A DNA stretch of 64,000 nt from Gracilariopsis chorda (taxonomy: Eukaryota; Rhodophyta; Florideophyceae; Gracilariales; Gracilariaceae). The notes under the pieces were generated by a model that worked only from the letters and a program-made list of their open reading frames with translations, was not told where the DNA came from and made no database searches. The stretch lies in contig NBIV01000183.1 in the NCBI GenBank assembly GCA_003194525.1, positions 62,001-126,000 on the forward strand, read 5' to 3'. Position 1 is the stretch's first letter. Each line of letters opens with the position of its first letter. Both the position numbers and the translations under genes were made by a program. Positions 37,447 to 46,976 of this stretch are shown here, piece by piece.

Positions 37447-40372
37447 TCAATACCTACGAATCACGTTTATATCATTGAAGGTTTCGACGAGCTCCCAACT
37501 GGGTTCAATGTTATGGTCTTTCCAGGTCACGCAGTAAGTCATTTTTATATTCTTTCCCATGCTATGTTCAGTTATTTCTTTCACTTCATGGGTGCTTTCC
37601 TCAAATACTGCGTCATTCTGTTCGAGAAAGACGGCTTTCAACTGGTCAGATGGGACGGTTCTCTTTAGCTGTTCGAGTTCTTCTTTCAGAACATATGCCC
37701 CTCCACGATTTTTTCTGACCACCGTGAAAGGACCCTCGTAGCGCGCGTCCCATTTTGATTCCTTTGTTACATCTTTCATCATAACTAAAGATCCAGGTGC
37801 AAAAGCGTCTTCTTTGAGCATGCATGTGTTCTTTTTGAAGTAACGGGCATCATTTTTCTTCACATCCATGACTCGCTCGCGCACGGAAGGGTACACAGGC
37901 CTAAAGATATCATCCTGATGCTTTTTCCAACGCTCCAAGTCTAGCGTAGCCTTCGCGTGAGATTTTCCAAATCTTTCGAATCCATTCATACGTCGGCCAA
38001 ACACTAAAGAGAACGGTGTGGATCCTTTCCAAGCAGCTACATTGCAGTTGTATGCGAGCTGAACAAACGGTATAAATTCCTCCCATCTTTGTGTCGATCC
38101 GTCAAGTTCCTTTATCAGCAGCGTCTCCACTGTTCCATTGACCCGTTCTACTGCGCCATTAGCGCGCGGGTTGTATGCAGAAATGGTGCGATGGTCTATT
38201 CCGCTAAAGGTAGTGAGTTCTTTGATAAGTTTGTTCACAAATTCAGAGGCGTTGTCAGACTGCATGCCTTTTGGAACTCCAAAGATCGATAGCACTTCCC
38301 ACAGCGCGCGTGTGACTTGTTCCATTCCCTTGCGTTGCAGTGGCTGCAGTCTTGCAAACTTCGTCATGATGCAAACGATTGTCAACAGTGTGTTATGCCC
38401 ACTGTCCAATTCTGGTAGTGAAGTGATGAGGTCGATCACAATGTGGTCCCATGGTAGACTGGGAACCACGACCTTCAATGGGTGGAATCCCCGCTTCTCA
38501 ATATTGTGGCGTAGACACAGCAAACAACTATTGGTCTCTTTTCTAATTTCCTCTCGGATATTGTCTCACCAGTATCCGTCGTTCTACAGCTTCCTAACTA
38601 CTTCTATCTGTCCAAAACAGCCGAAAGCGTGTGCTCGCTGTACCAAACTCTGTCGTTCGGTCTCTGTTCCTGGAGATTTCTTGTCTTTAAAAAAGCTGCG
38701 AGACCGTGATGCTTGAGAGTGACACGGTAGGCATTTTGCAGCTTAGGGCGTCCGCAAGGTCGTTGTGTGGGCTTGGGAGGTTAATGACAACAAAGGTGAA
38801 CCGAATGATCCGATGGAACCATCTGGCCATCATCCAGTTCACAGTTCGCTGGCTATGCAAAAAGGTAAGCGCTCGATCGTCAGTATAGAGCACAAAATGT
38901 CGTCCCAGAAGGTAGCATCTGAATTTCTCAATGCCCTAAACAACGGTAAGGAGTTCCCTCTTCGTCGCCCCGTAGTTCTTTTCGGGTTTAGACAAGGATC
39001 GGGACGCAAATGCAGTGAATCGAAGATTTCCATCGTCACGTTTTTGGCCGATCCATACGCCCAGACCGTATCCAGACGCGTCCATGCCTGCAAGGTATTG
39101 CCTGTTGTCGTCGAGGTACGCCAGAGTTGTTTGATCTGCCATCTGTTTTCTGATGTTCGTGAACGCACGTTCCACTTCAGTCCATTGCAACTGACCTCGT
39201 CCCTTTCGGGCGTCATCTACAGGTCTTGAGAGGTAGGAGAACCGCGGAATGAACTAGCCGTAGTAGTGTGCAGCACCGGGAAAGCTCAGCAGTTGCTTCA
39301 CATTCTGTGGTCGTTCCCAGCTCGCGATTTCTTCGACTTTGGCTGGGTCGTTCCTGATGCCTTCTCCAATCACAACAAATCCTAAGAGGCGTACTTCCTG
39401 CTGCCCAAAACAGCATTTGTCCGTCCTAATCGGGATTTCCCATTCTGTTAGTCTCTCTATTACTCTTTTCACATGCGCAGCATGCGTCGTCATGTTGGAA
39501 GAAAAGATAATGATGTCGTCGATATAAATAGCCACGTATGGTATGTCATCAAATATCTTGTCCATTAGCTGCTGGAACTTTGCTGACATCGTTTTAATTC
39601 CAAACGCGGCTGCGCACATGCGGTAGTGTGCACAGCACCAGCAAAACGGAACCCAGTTGCGGTCTTCTTCCGGTATGCAAAACCGGAAATACCCGTCACG
39701 AATGTCTAGCGTTGTGAAAATGGCATCTGGTCCGGTGGCAGATCCAACAGCATGCAAGATGTCCTGTACCCGCGGACATGGATAGTCCGGGTCTGGTAGA
39801 AGAGCGTTTAGGTGGCGGTGGTCGACAGCGGGTCTTACATCAACGAGATTTCCACTACCATCTTTCTTAGGCACGCTGAGGTTTGGAAATGAGTTGGCAC
39901 AGTCATCTGGAGCAGGTTCGATTATTTCTGCTGAGGGCCATGGCTTGATCTCTGCGTCGACACCGTCTTCGTCCTTTCGGGAGACAAACTTTACCCGGCT
40001 CCATATCGCTGAAGTCGTCTTTGGCAGTACCCGAAGCATAGCCAGAGGATGGGAGCATCCCGCAGAGAGTGGGATTTTCTGGTTTCGTTTCAACGCCTCT
40101 GCTACGTCGGTAGAAATACTCTCTGGGGTATGTGCTACGTCGGGTTGGTGCTCTTTATCTTCGAGGGAGGGGTCCGGCGTTGCCTGGTTCTCGTCTGCAG
40201 AACTACATACAGCTTGAAGGACACCCTCAATGGAGACACCAAACTCTCTAGAATGGGGTAAGCCAATTATCATGTCCCGGTTACGCTGAATTTGCATCAG
40301 TTCGGCTGTGATTGACGCCGTTCCGTCCCCGCTCGTAACGAGAACTGTGACTAGGCCTTTGCTTTCTGCCAT
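37447..40372 (-). pseudogene. pol: U7 pol
   Basis: Type A with the U6-like integrase end and RNase H marker WTEVERAF. The RT segment reads VIERLTE, unlike U8 and U9. Fossil. Confidence 0.88.
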
Positions 40373-40447
40373 GATTTTTTCTCACCCATCTCGGATGTTT
40401 CCTGACACCCGTTCCACTGGGATGGAGTGCTTTGCTACGAATTCCAC

Positions 40448-41853
40448 TTATATGAACGACACTAAAGCCCCTGAGTCCACCATAGCCCATCCTTCTGAGT
40501 TGCCAATCAACACAGGAGTGTAAAACAGCTCCCAAGCATCTTCCGGGGCCGCTGACAGCGCGTTAAGGACCGGTTCCCTTGATGAATCGTTTTCTGCAAT
40601 ATCGGCTCTCAGCTGTGCCTCTGGGTCAATCTCGTTGTAGCCGAGCAAAGCGCAAAGGTCACCATCGCAGGGGATATTTTCCTGAAGACTGTCGGTTTCC
40701 AGGGATTCTGAATGTACTACTTGCAACTTAGCCACTTGCGGATCCTTCCTGCCTTTTTAATTGCATTTGTGCCCAGGTTTCCAGGGTTCTTCGCATTCAA
40801 AGCAACGGGCGTCTTTCCTGAAAAGTTTCCTAGTTTCCGCGTCAAGATGTTTTCCCTTCACGTGCCCACCTTCTTCTGTTTTGAACCGATGCTTCTCTGT
40901 GGAGTGTTTACTGGATCTGCAATGACTACAGTGCTTCTTCTTGGTCTCCATTTGCTTCTGCTGTTCAGTCTTGGTCTTCATAGAGGTCTGTGCGGTCCTA
41001 CGATTGGACGTGCATGACGAGTCGAGAGTGATCGCGCTCGAGATTTCATCAGCTATTGACACGGGAGGTGTTCCCTTATTTGTCTGTTTACACATAGTTA
41101 ATGTGGCTGCACGAGCCACGTGCATGACGTCTTGCAGACGTGGATCCAGTTCTTGAATAAACACTGCTACAAGGGTTTCATCATCGTCTCGGCGGCTAGT
41201 GCGAGTCATCAGGCTGGTGAAACGATCGCTGTACTCTTGAACGGACTCTGAATTGGCTTGGCGGATGGTTATGAGGTCTCTTATCAGCTTATCTCTCATC
41301 GCCGGGGCCGCAAAATGATGGAGAAAGTTTGTGTGTACCTGGTCCCATGTCAGGTTCGACAAGTTCCGCTCTGCCCATTGTCGGTCATAACCATTCAAAG
41401 TAGTCAGAAGTGCTGCAAACCAACGCTGCTGCGGTACCTCATGCGCTGAAAGCAACGACCGGCTTTTGCCAAGAAATTCAAATCAGTCCTTGATAGATAC
41501 AGAATCATGCCCTCTAAATGATGGCAGGTTAGGAAAAGAGACGGTGTGGTACGAGTAGAAACTGATCCAAGGCTATGTTCGTCTGCATTTGCGGGGGGAA
41601 GCAGAGATCGTGTAGTCTCTATTCGTGGTTTCGTGTTATCAATTGTCTGCATGACATCATTACGTTCCTGTATAACTCTGTTCATCTGTCGTCTGTATTC
41701 CTTGGTGTGTGAGGCGTCCAATTCATCAACTTTCAAAGCGTTAAGCTCGTAATACTCTTCTTCCAACTTCAAATAGGAGGCAGATAGCGACTTCATCTCC
41801 ATTTCTTGACGCCGTAGCAACAATTCCATCACGGCCGAGGAGCTGTCTGTCAT
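40448..41853 (-). pseudogene. gag: U7 gag-protease
   Basis: Markers EVPQQRW, ADIA and a private CKQTNKG. Fossil. Confidence 0.85.
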
Positions 41854-41898
41854 TGTTCTACCACGCTAACGATAGCGTAGTTCGGTAGATCGAAAAAA

Positions 41899-42204
41899 TG
41901 TGTTGCTGAGGTTGGGGGTACTGGAGTTCGATCAGACACCTGCCGTTCGTTCTGGTTTATTGGGCACACGGAGTCCTTCTTATAGGACTCCTGGGTTGCT
42001 ACTAACATCTACTAACTAGGATGCACATTCTAAAGCGCCAAAAGGGGTAATAGTCCAACCTGGATAGATCCGTCTGATTCCATATGAATTCAGAGGTTGC
42101 CCATTGGGTAGCTACTTCAGTCTGCCTGATTGCGTGTCCATCACCGCATTAACCCCGTCCAGGTCCGTCCTACTTCGTTTGATTCGTGCTACGTGTTAGG
42201 CGGA
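41899..42204 (-). repeat. LTR shared by U7 and U8 (reference LTR)
   Basis: Seen: starts TGTGTTGCTG on the plus strand, so it ends CAACACA in element orientation. The other edge is placed against the polypurine tract (about 306 bp), or at the TGCGGTG/TGTGGTG string about 55 bp further in (about 250 bp), which would give partial TG...CA inverted ends. On the minus strand TATAAG (41979-41984) is followed about 20 bp later by AATAAA (41956-41961), a compact promoter and polyadenylation arrangement. An 8-bp stem hairpin spans 41970-41991. Confidence 0.85.
41970..41991 (-). promoter_or_regulatory. LTR hairpin overlapping the TATA-like box
   Basis: GGAGTCCT and AGGACTCC form a perfect 8-bp stem around a 6-nt loop. 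The TATAAG candidate on the minus strand overlaps the loop. AATAAA lies just downstream in element orientation. The same structure is present in every LTR of the array; the outer left LTR has one changed stem base. The role (transcription start, R-region structure or 3' end formation) is inference. Confidence 0.5.
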
Positions 42205-42213
42205 CCTTCTTTC
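42205..42213 (-). other. Polypurine tract candidate
   Basis: The minus strand reads GAAAGAAGG directly before the LTR, and the end of the pol reading frame overlaps it. In LTR elements this RNase-H-resistant tract primes plus-strand DNA. The same sequence occurs at the corresponding place in the other copies, with one base changed in U11. Confidence 0.55.
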
Positions 42214-42589
42214 AATACCTACGAATCACGTTTATATCATTGAAGGTTTCGACGAGCTCCCAACTGGGTTCAATGTTATGGTCTTTCCAGGTCACGCAGT
42301 AAGTCATTTTTATATTCTTTCCCATGCTATGTTCAGTTATTTCTTTCACTTCATGGGTGCTTTCCTCAAATACTGCGTCATTCTGTTCGAGAAAGACGGC
42401 TTTCAACTGGTCAGATGGGACGGTTCTCTTTAGCTGTTCGAGTTCTTCTTTCAGAACATATGCCCCTCCACGATTTTTCTGACCACCGTGAAAGGACCCT
42501 CGTAGCGCGCGTCCCATTTTGATTCCTTTGTTACATCTTTCATCATAACTAAAGATCCAGGTGCAAAAGCGTCTTCTTTGAGCATGCAT
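42212..42589 (-). pseudogene. pol: Chromodomain end of pol (U8)
   Basis: The C-terminal 60 or so residues read VFEESTHEVKEITEHSMG, then KMTYCVTWKDHNIEPSWELV, then ETFNDINVIRRY. This fits a chromodomain: a first strand with alternating charged and hydrophobic residues, the Tyr-x-Val-x-Trp-Lys core, Glu-Pro-Ser-Trp-Glu before the C-terminal helix. In living chromoviruses the domain at the end of integrase binds modified histones and directs insertion into heterochromatin. The WKDH core lacks the usual Gly after Trp-Lys, so binding-cage geometry may differ from classic members. Part of a broken pol. Confidence 0.75.
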
Positions 42590-43287
42590 GTGTTCTTTTT
42601 GAAGTAACGGGCATCATTTTTCTTCACATCCATGACTCGCTCGCGCACGGAAGGGTACACAGGCCTAAAGATATCATCCTGATGCTTTTTCCAACGCTCC
42701 AAGTCTAGCGTAGCCTTCGCGTGAGATTTTCCAAATCTTTCGAATCCATTCATACGTCGGCCAAACACTAAAGAGAACGGTGTGGATCCTTTCCAAGCAG
42801 CTACATTGCAGTTGTATGCGAGCTGAACAAACGGTATAAATTCCTCCCATCTTTGTGTCGATCCGTCAAGTTTCTTTAGCAGCAGCGTCTCCACTGTTCC
42901 ATTGACCCGTTCTACTGCGCCATTAGCGCGCGGGTTGTATGCAGAAATGGTGCGATGGTCTATTCCGCTAAAGGTAGTGAGTTCTTTGATAAGTTTGTTC
43001 ACAAATTCAGAGGCGTTGTCAGACTGCATGCCTTTTGGAACTCCAAAGATCGATAGCACTTCCCACAGCGCGCGTGTGACTTGTTCCATTCCCTTGCGTT
43101 GCAGTGGCTGCAGTCTTGCAAACTTCGTCATGATGCAAACGATTGTCAACAGTGTGTTATGCCCACTGTCCGATTCTGGTAGTGAAGTGATGAGGTCGAT
43201 CACAATGTGGTCCCATGGTAGACTGGGAACCACGACCTTCAATGGGTGGAATCCCCGCTTCTCAATATTGTGGCGTAGACACAGCAA
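42451..43287 (-). pseudogene. pol: Integrase core (U8)
   Basis: In the 278-codon open stretch, the DDE residues lie at D31 (HIVIDLITSLP), D90 (GMQSDNASEF) and E126 (GAVERVNGTVE), which gives D-x58-D-x35-E, the standard retroviral and Ty3 integrase spacing. LCLRHNIEKRG at its start is the tail of the N-terminal zinc-binding region. AYNPRANGAVERVNG is the typical Ty3/gypsy form of the third motif. The role in living relatives is to insert the cDNA into a chromosome. Downstream, a GPFTVV-type SH3-like segment precedes the chromodomain. Fossil, part of a broken pol. Confidence 0.88.
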
Positions 43288-43347
43288 ACAACTATTGGTC
43301 TCTTTTCTAATTTCCTCTCGGATATTGTCTCACCAGTATCCGTCGTT

Positions 43348-43956
43348 CTACAGCTTCCTAACTACTTCTATCTGTCCAAAACAGCCGAAAGCGTGTGCTC
43401 GCTGTACCAAACTCTGTCGTTCGGTCTCTGTTCCTGGAGATTTCTTGTCTTTAAAAAGCTGCGAGACCGTGATGCTTGAGAGTGACACGGTAGGCATTTT
43501 GCAGCTTAGGGCGTCCGCAAGGTCGTTGTGTGGGCTTGGGAGGTTAATGACAACAAAGGTGAACCGAATGATCCGATGGAACCATCTGGCCATCATCCAG
43601 TTCACAGTTCGCTGGCTATGCAAAAAGGTAAGCGCTCGATCGTCAGTATAGAGCACAAAATGTCGTCCCAGAAGGTAGCATCTGAATTTCTCAATGCCCT
43701 AAACAACGGTAAGGAGTTCCCTCTTCGTCGCCCCGTAGTTCTTTTCGGGTTTAGACAAGGATCGGGACGCAAATGCAGTGAATCGAAGATTTCCATCGTC
43801 ACGTTTTTGGCCGATCCATACGCCCAGACCGTATCCAGACGCGTCCATGCCTGCAAGGTATTGCCTGTTGTCGTCGAGGTACGCCAGAGTTGTTTGATCT
43901 GCCATCTGTTTTCTGATGTTCGTGAACGCACGTTCCATTTCAGTCGTCCATTGCAA
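43348..43956 (-). pseudogene. pol: RNase H region (U8)
   Basis: Motifs in order: LAGMDASGYGLGVWIGQ (first catalytic Asp in a beta strand), FASRSLSKPEKNYGATKREL (second block with the catalytic Glu) and LYTDDRALTFLHS (third Asp). This is the Ty3/gypsy RNase H that removes RNA from the RNA:DNA hybrid. It is followed by the integrase zinc region. Broken, like the rest of pol. Confidence 0.85.
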
Positions 43957-44019
43957 CTGACCTCGTCCCTTTCGGGCGTCATCTACAGGTCTTGAGAGGT
44001 AGGAGAACCGCGGAATGAA

Positions 44020-45138
44020 CTAGCCGTAGTAGTGTGCAGCACCGGGAAAGCTCAGCAGTTGCTTCACATTCTGTGGTCGTTCCCAGCTCGCGATTTCTTC
44101 GACTTTGGCTGGGTCGTTCCTGATGCCTTCTCCAATCACAACAAATCCTAAGAGGCGTACTTCCTGCTGCCCAAAACAGCATTTGTCCGTCCTAATCGGG
44201 ATTTCCCATTCTGTTAGTCTCTTTATTACTCTTTTCACATGCGCAGCATGCGTCGTCATGTTGGAAGAAAAGATAATGATGTCGTCGATATAAATAGCCA
44301 CGTATGGTATGTCATCAAATATCTTGTCCATTAGCTGCTGGAACTTTGCTGACATCGTTTTAATTCCAAACGCGGCTGCGCACATGCGGTAGTGTGCACA
44401 GCACCAGCAAAACGGAACCCAGTTGCGGTCTTCTTCCGGTATGCAAAACCGGAAATACCCGTCACGAATGTCTAGCGTTGTGAAAATGGCATCTGGTCCG
44501 GTGGCAGATCCAACAGCATGCAAGATGTCCTGTACCCGCGGACATGGATAGTCCGGGTCTGGTAGAAGAGCGTTTAGGTGGCGGTGGTCGACAGCGGGTC
44601 TTACATCAACGAGATTTCCACTACCATCTTTCTTAGGCACGCTGAGGTTTGGAAATGAGTTGGCACAGTCATCTGGAGCAGGTTCGATTATTTCTGCTGA
44701 GGGCCATGGCTTGATCTCTGCGTCGACACCGTCTTCGTCCTTTCTGGAGACAAACTTTACCCGGCTCCATATCGCTGAAGTCGTCTTTGGCAGTACCCGA
44801 AGCATAGCCAGAGGATGGGAGCATCCCGCAGAGAGTGGGATTTTCTGGTTTCGTTTCAACGCCTCTGCTACGTCGGTAGAAATACTCTCTGGGGTATGTG
44901 CTACGTCGGGTTGGTGCTCTTTATCTTCGAGGGAGGGGTCCGGCGTTGCCTGGTTCTCGTCTGCAGAACTACATACAGCTTGAAGGACACCCTCAATGGA
45001 GACACCAAACTCTCTAGAATGGGGTAAGCCAATTATCATGTCCCGGTTACGCTGAATTTGCATCAGTTCGGCTGTGATTGACGCCGTTCCGTCCCCGCTC
45101 GTAACGAGAACTGTGACTAGGCCTTTGCTTTCTGCCAT
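44020..45138 (-). pseudogene. pol: Reverse transcriptase (U8)
   Basis: A 372-codon open stretch. Seen: SVPKKDGSGNLVDVRPAVDH (about residues 166-185), TLDIRDGYFRF with the first catalytic Asp (D223), AAAFGIKTMSAKFQQLMD (about 254-271), and the YIDDII active site at about 283-288, followed by the thumb motif LLGFVV. These are the ordered motifs of a Ty3/gypsy RT. The usual P-F-G-L of motif 4 appears as WVPFCWC here; only U12 has the Gly. The N-terminal 90 residues are a poorly conserved linker from the protease. Fossil. Confidence 0.92.
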
Positions 45139-45213
45139 GATTTTTTCTCACCCATCTCGGATGTTTCCTGACACCCGTTCCACTGGGATGGAGTGCTTTG
45201 CTACGAATTCCAC

Positions 45214-45501
45214 TTATATGAACGACACTAAAGCCCCTGAGTCCACCATAGCCCATCCTTCTGAGTTGCCAATCAACACAGGAGTGTAAAACAGCTCCCA
45301 AGCATCTTCCGGGGCCGCTGACAGCGCGTTAAGGACCGGTTCCCTTGATGAATCGTTTTCTGCAATATCGGCTCTCAGCTGTGCCTCTGGGTCAATCTCG
45401 TTGTAGCCGAGCAAAGCGCAAAGGTCACCATCGCAGGGGATATTTTCCTGAAGACTGTCGGTTTCCAGGGATTCTGAATGTACTACTTGCAACTTAGCCA
45501 C
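45214..45501 (-). pseudogene. Protease end of gag-protease (U8)
   Basis: The frame ends in GNSEGWAMVDSGALVSFI, the active-site signature of a retropepsin (hydrophobic-hydrophobic-Asp-Ser-Gly-Ala). DSG in place of DTG is known in several retropepsins. The rest of the domain is expected in the short stretch before RT but is not cleanly readable. Fossil. Confidence 0.7.
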
Positions 45502-45522
45502 TTGCGGATCCTTCCTGCCTTT

Positions 45523-46221
45523 TTAATTGCATTTGTGCCCAGGTTTCCAGGGTTCTTCGCATTCAAAGCAACGGGCGTCTTTCCTGAAAAGTTTCCTAGT
45601 TTCCGCGTCAAGATGTTTTCCCTTCACGTGCCCACCTTCTTCTGTTTTGAACCGATGCTTCTCTGTGGAGTGTTTACTGGATCTGCAATGACTACAGTGC
45701 TTCTTCTTGGTCTCCATTTGCTTCTGCTGTTCAGTCTTGGTCTTCATAGAGGTCTGTGCGGTCCTACGATTGGACGTGCATGACGAGTCGAGAGTGATCG
45801 CGCTCGAGATTTCATCAGCTATTGACACGGGAGGTGTTCCCTTACTTGTCCGTTTACACATAGTTAATGTGGCTGCACGAGCCACGTGCATGACGTCTTG
45901 CAGACGTGGATCCAGTTCTTGAATAAACACTGCTACAAGGGTTTCATCATCGTCTCGGCGGCTAGTGCGAGTCATCAGGCTGGTGAAACGATCGCTGTAC
46001 TCTTGAACGGACTCTGAATTGGCTTGGCGGATGGTTATGAGGTCTCTTATCAGCTTATCTCTCATCGCCGGGGCCGCAAAATGATGGAGAAAGTTTGTGT
46101 GTACCTGGTCCCATGTCAGGTTCGACAAGTTCCGCTCTGCCCATTGTCGGTCATAACCATTCAAAGTAGTCAGAAGTGCTGCAAACCAACGCTGCTGCGG
46201 TACCTCATGCGCTGAAAGCAA
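45523..46221 (-). pseudogene. gag: Gag capsid and nucleocapsid region (U8)
   Basis: WFAALLTTLNGYDRQWAE, FLHHFAAPAMRDKLIRDL and RQANSESVQEYSDRFTSL match the Retrotrans_gag capsid pattern. A basic Lys/Thr/Gln-rich linker follows, then two zinc-binding-type motifs: CSHCRSSKHSTEKH (C-x2-C-x4-H-x4-H) and CFECEEPWKPGHKC (C-x2-C-x7-H-x-C, the form common in chromovirus gag). In living relatives the region builds the particle and packages RNA. Fossil. Confidence 0.85.
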
Positions 46222-46294
46222 CGACCGGCTTTTGCCAAGAAATTCAAATCAGTCCTTGATAGATACAGAATCATGCCCTCTAAATGATGGCAGG

Positions 46295-46618
46295 TTAGGA
46301 AAAGAGACGGTGTGGTACGAGTAGAAACTGATCCAAGGCTATGTTCGTCTGCATTTGCGGGGGAAGCAGAGATCGTGTAGTCTCTATTCGTGGTTTCGTG
46401 TTATCAATTGTCTGCATGACATCATTACGTTCCTGTATAACTCTGTTCATCTGTCGTCTGTATTCCTTGGTGTGTGAGGCGTCCAATTCATCAACTTTCA
46501 AAGCGTTAAGCTCGTAATACTCTTCTTCCAACTTCAAATAGGAGGCAGATAGCGACTTCATCTCCATTTCTTGACGCCGTAGCAACAATTCCATCACGGC
46601 CGAGGAGCTGTCTGTCAT
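46295..46618 (-). pseudogene. gag: Gag N-terminal coiled-coil region (U8)
   Basis: Starts MTDSSSAVMELLLRRQEMEM and continues with heptad-like Leu/Glu/Lys spacing (SYLKLEEEYYELNALKVDEL, then EYRRQMNRVIQERNDVMQTI), which predicts a coiled coil of about 70 residues. This is a common N-terminal oligomerisation feature in Ty3/gypsy gag. The ATG is the first after the leader. Fossil. Confidence 0.75.
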
Positions 46619-46663
46619 TGTTCTACCACGCTAACGATAGCGTAGTTCGGTAGATCGAAAAAA
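46619..46663 (-). other. Leader with possible primer-binding site (U8)
   Basis: These 45 bp between gag and LTR contain, on the plus strand, tagcgtagttcggtagatcg (46638-46657), close to a tRNA D-arm (TAGC..AGTT.GGTAGA.CG). The segment also contains the short palindrome cgctaACGAtagcg. No usual TGG-initiated 3'-tRNA primer site is seen next to the LTR. The D-arm match suggests priming by an internal tRNA position or a half-tRNA, as in copia. This is inference from similarity only, and the D-stem pairing of the string itself is poor. Confidence 0.35.
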
Positions 46664-46969
46664 TGTGTTGCTGAGGTTGGGGGTACTGGAGTTCGATCAG
46701 ACACCTGCCGTTCGTTCTGGTTTATTGGGCACACGGAGTCCTTCTTATAGGACTCCTGGGTTGCTACTAACATCTACTAACTAGGATGCACATTCTAAAG
46801 CGCCAAAAGGGGTAATAGTCCAACCTGGATAGATCCGTCTGATTCCATATGAATTCAGAGGTTGCCCATTGGGTAGCTACTTCAGTCTGCCTGATTGCGT
46901 GTCCATCACCGCATTAACCCCGTCCAGGTCCGTCCTACTTCGTTTGATTCGTGCTACGTGTTAGGCGGA
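46664..46969 (-). repeat. LTR shared by U8 and U9
   Basis: Internal LTR of the common form. Confidence 0.85.
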
Positions 46970-46976
46970 CCTTCTT

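Larger units (their letters stand above)
37134..41898 (-). mobile_element. Array copy U7
   Basis: LTR 37134 to about 37439, pol about 37447-40372, gag-protease about 40448-41853. The integrase half matches U6. The gag half (EVPQQRW, ADIA) matches U8 and U9, with a private CKQTNKG. Confidence 0.94.
41899..46663 (-). mobile_element. Array copy U8, used here as reference copy
   Basis: LTR 41899 to about 42204, polypurine tract 42205-42213, pol 42212-45138, gag-protease 45214-46618, leader 46619-46663. It is 4765 bp long and among the better preserved copies, but still broken (about half a dozen breaks). The integrase half carries LLLKKLDG, ESDSGHN and WTTEMERAF. The RT and gag half carries VIKRLTE and CKRTSKG, shared with U9. 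The chromodomain at the end of pol and the RT-RNaseH-integrase order place it among Ty3/gypsy chromoviruses. Confidence 0.95.

Noticed and set aside
42902-43651. Plus-strand open frame of 249 codons, antisense to integrase and RNase H, recurring in most copies
   Set aside because: It recurs only because the copies are nearly identical. Its translation has no domain, and the opposite strand holds clear integrase and RNase H motifs. The same applies to the recurring plus-strand frames of 155, 107, 101, 71, 70, 68, 63 and 62 codons.
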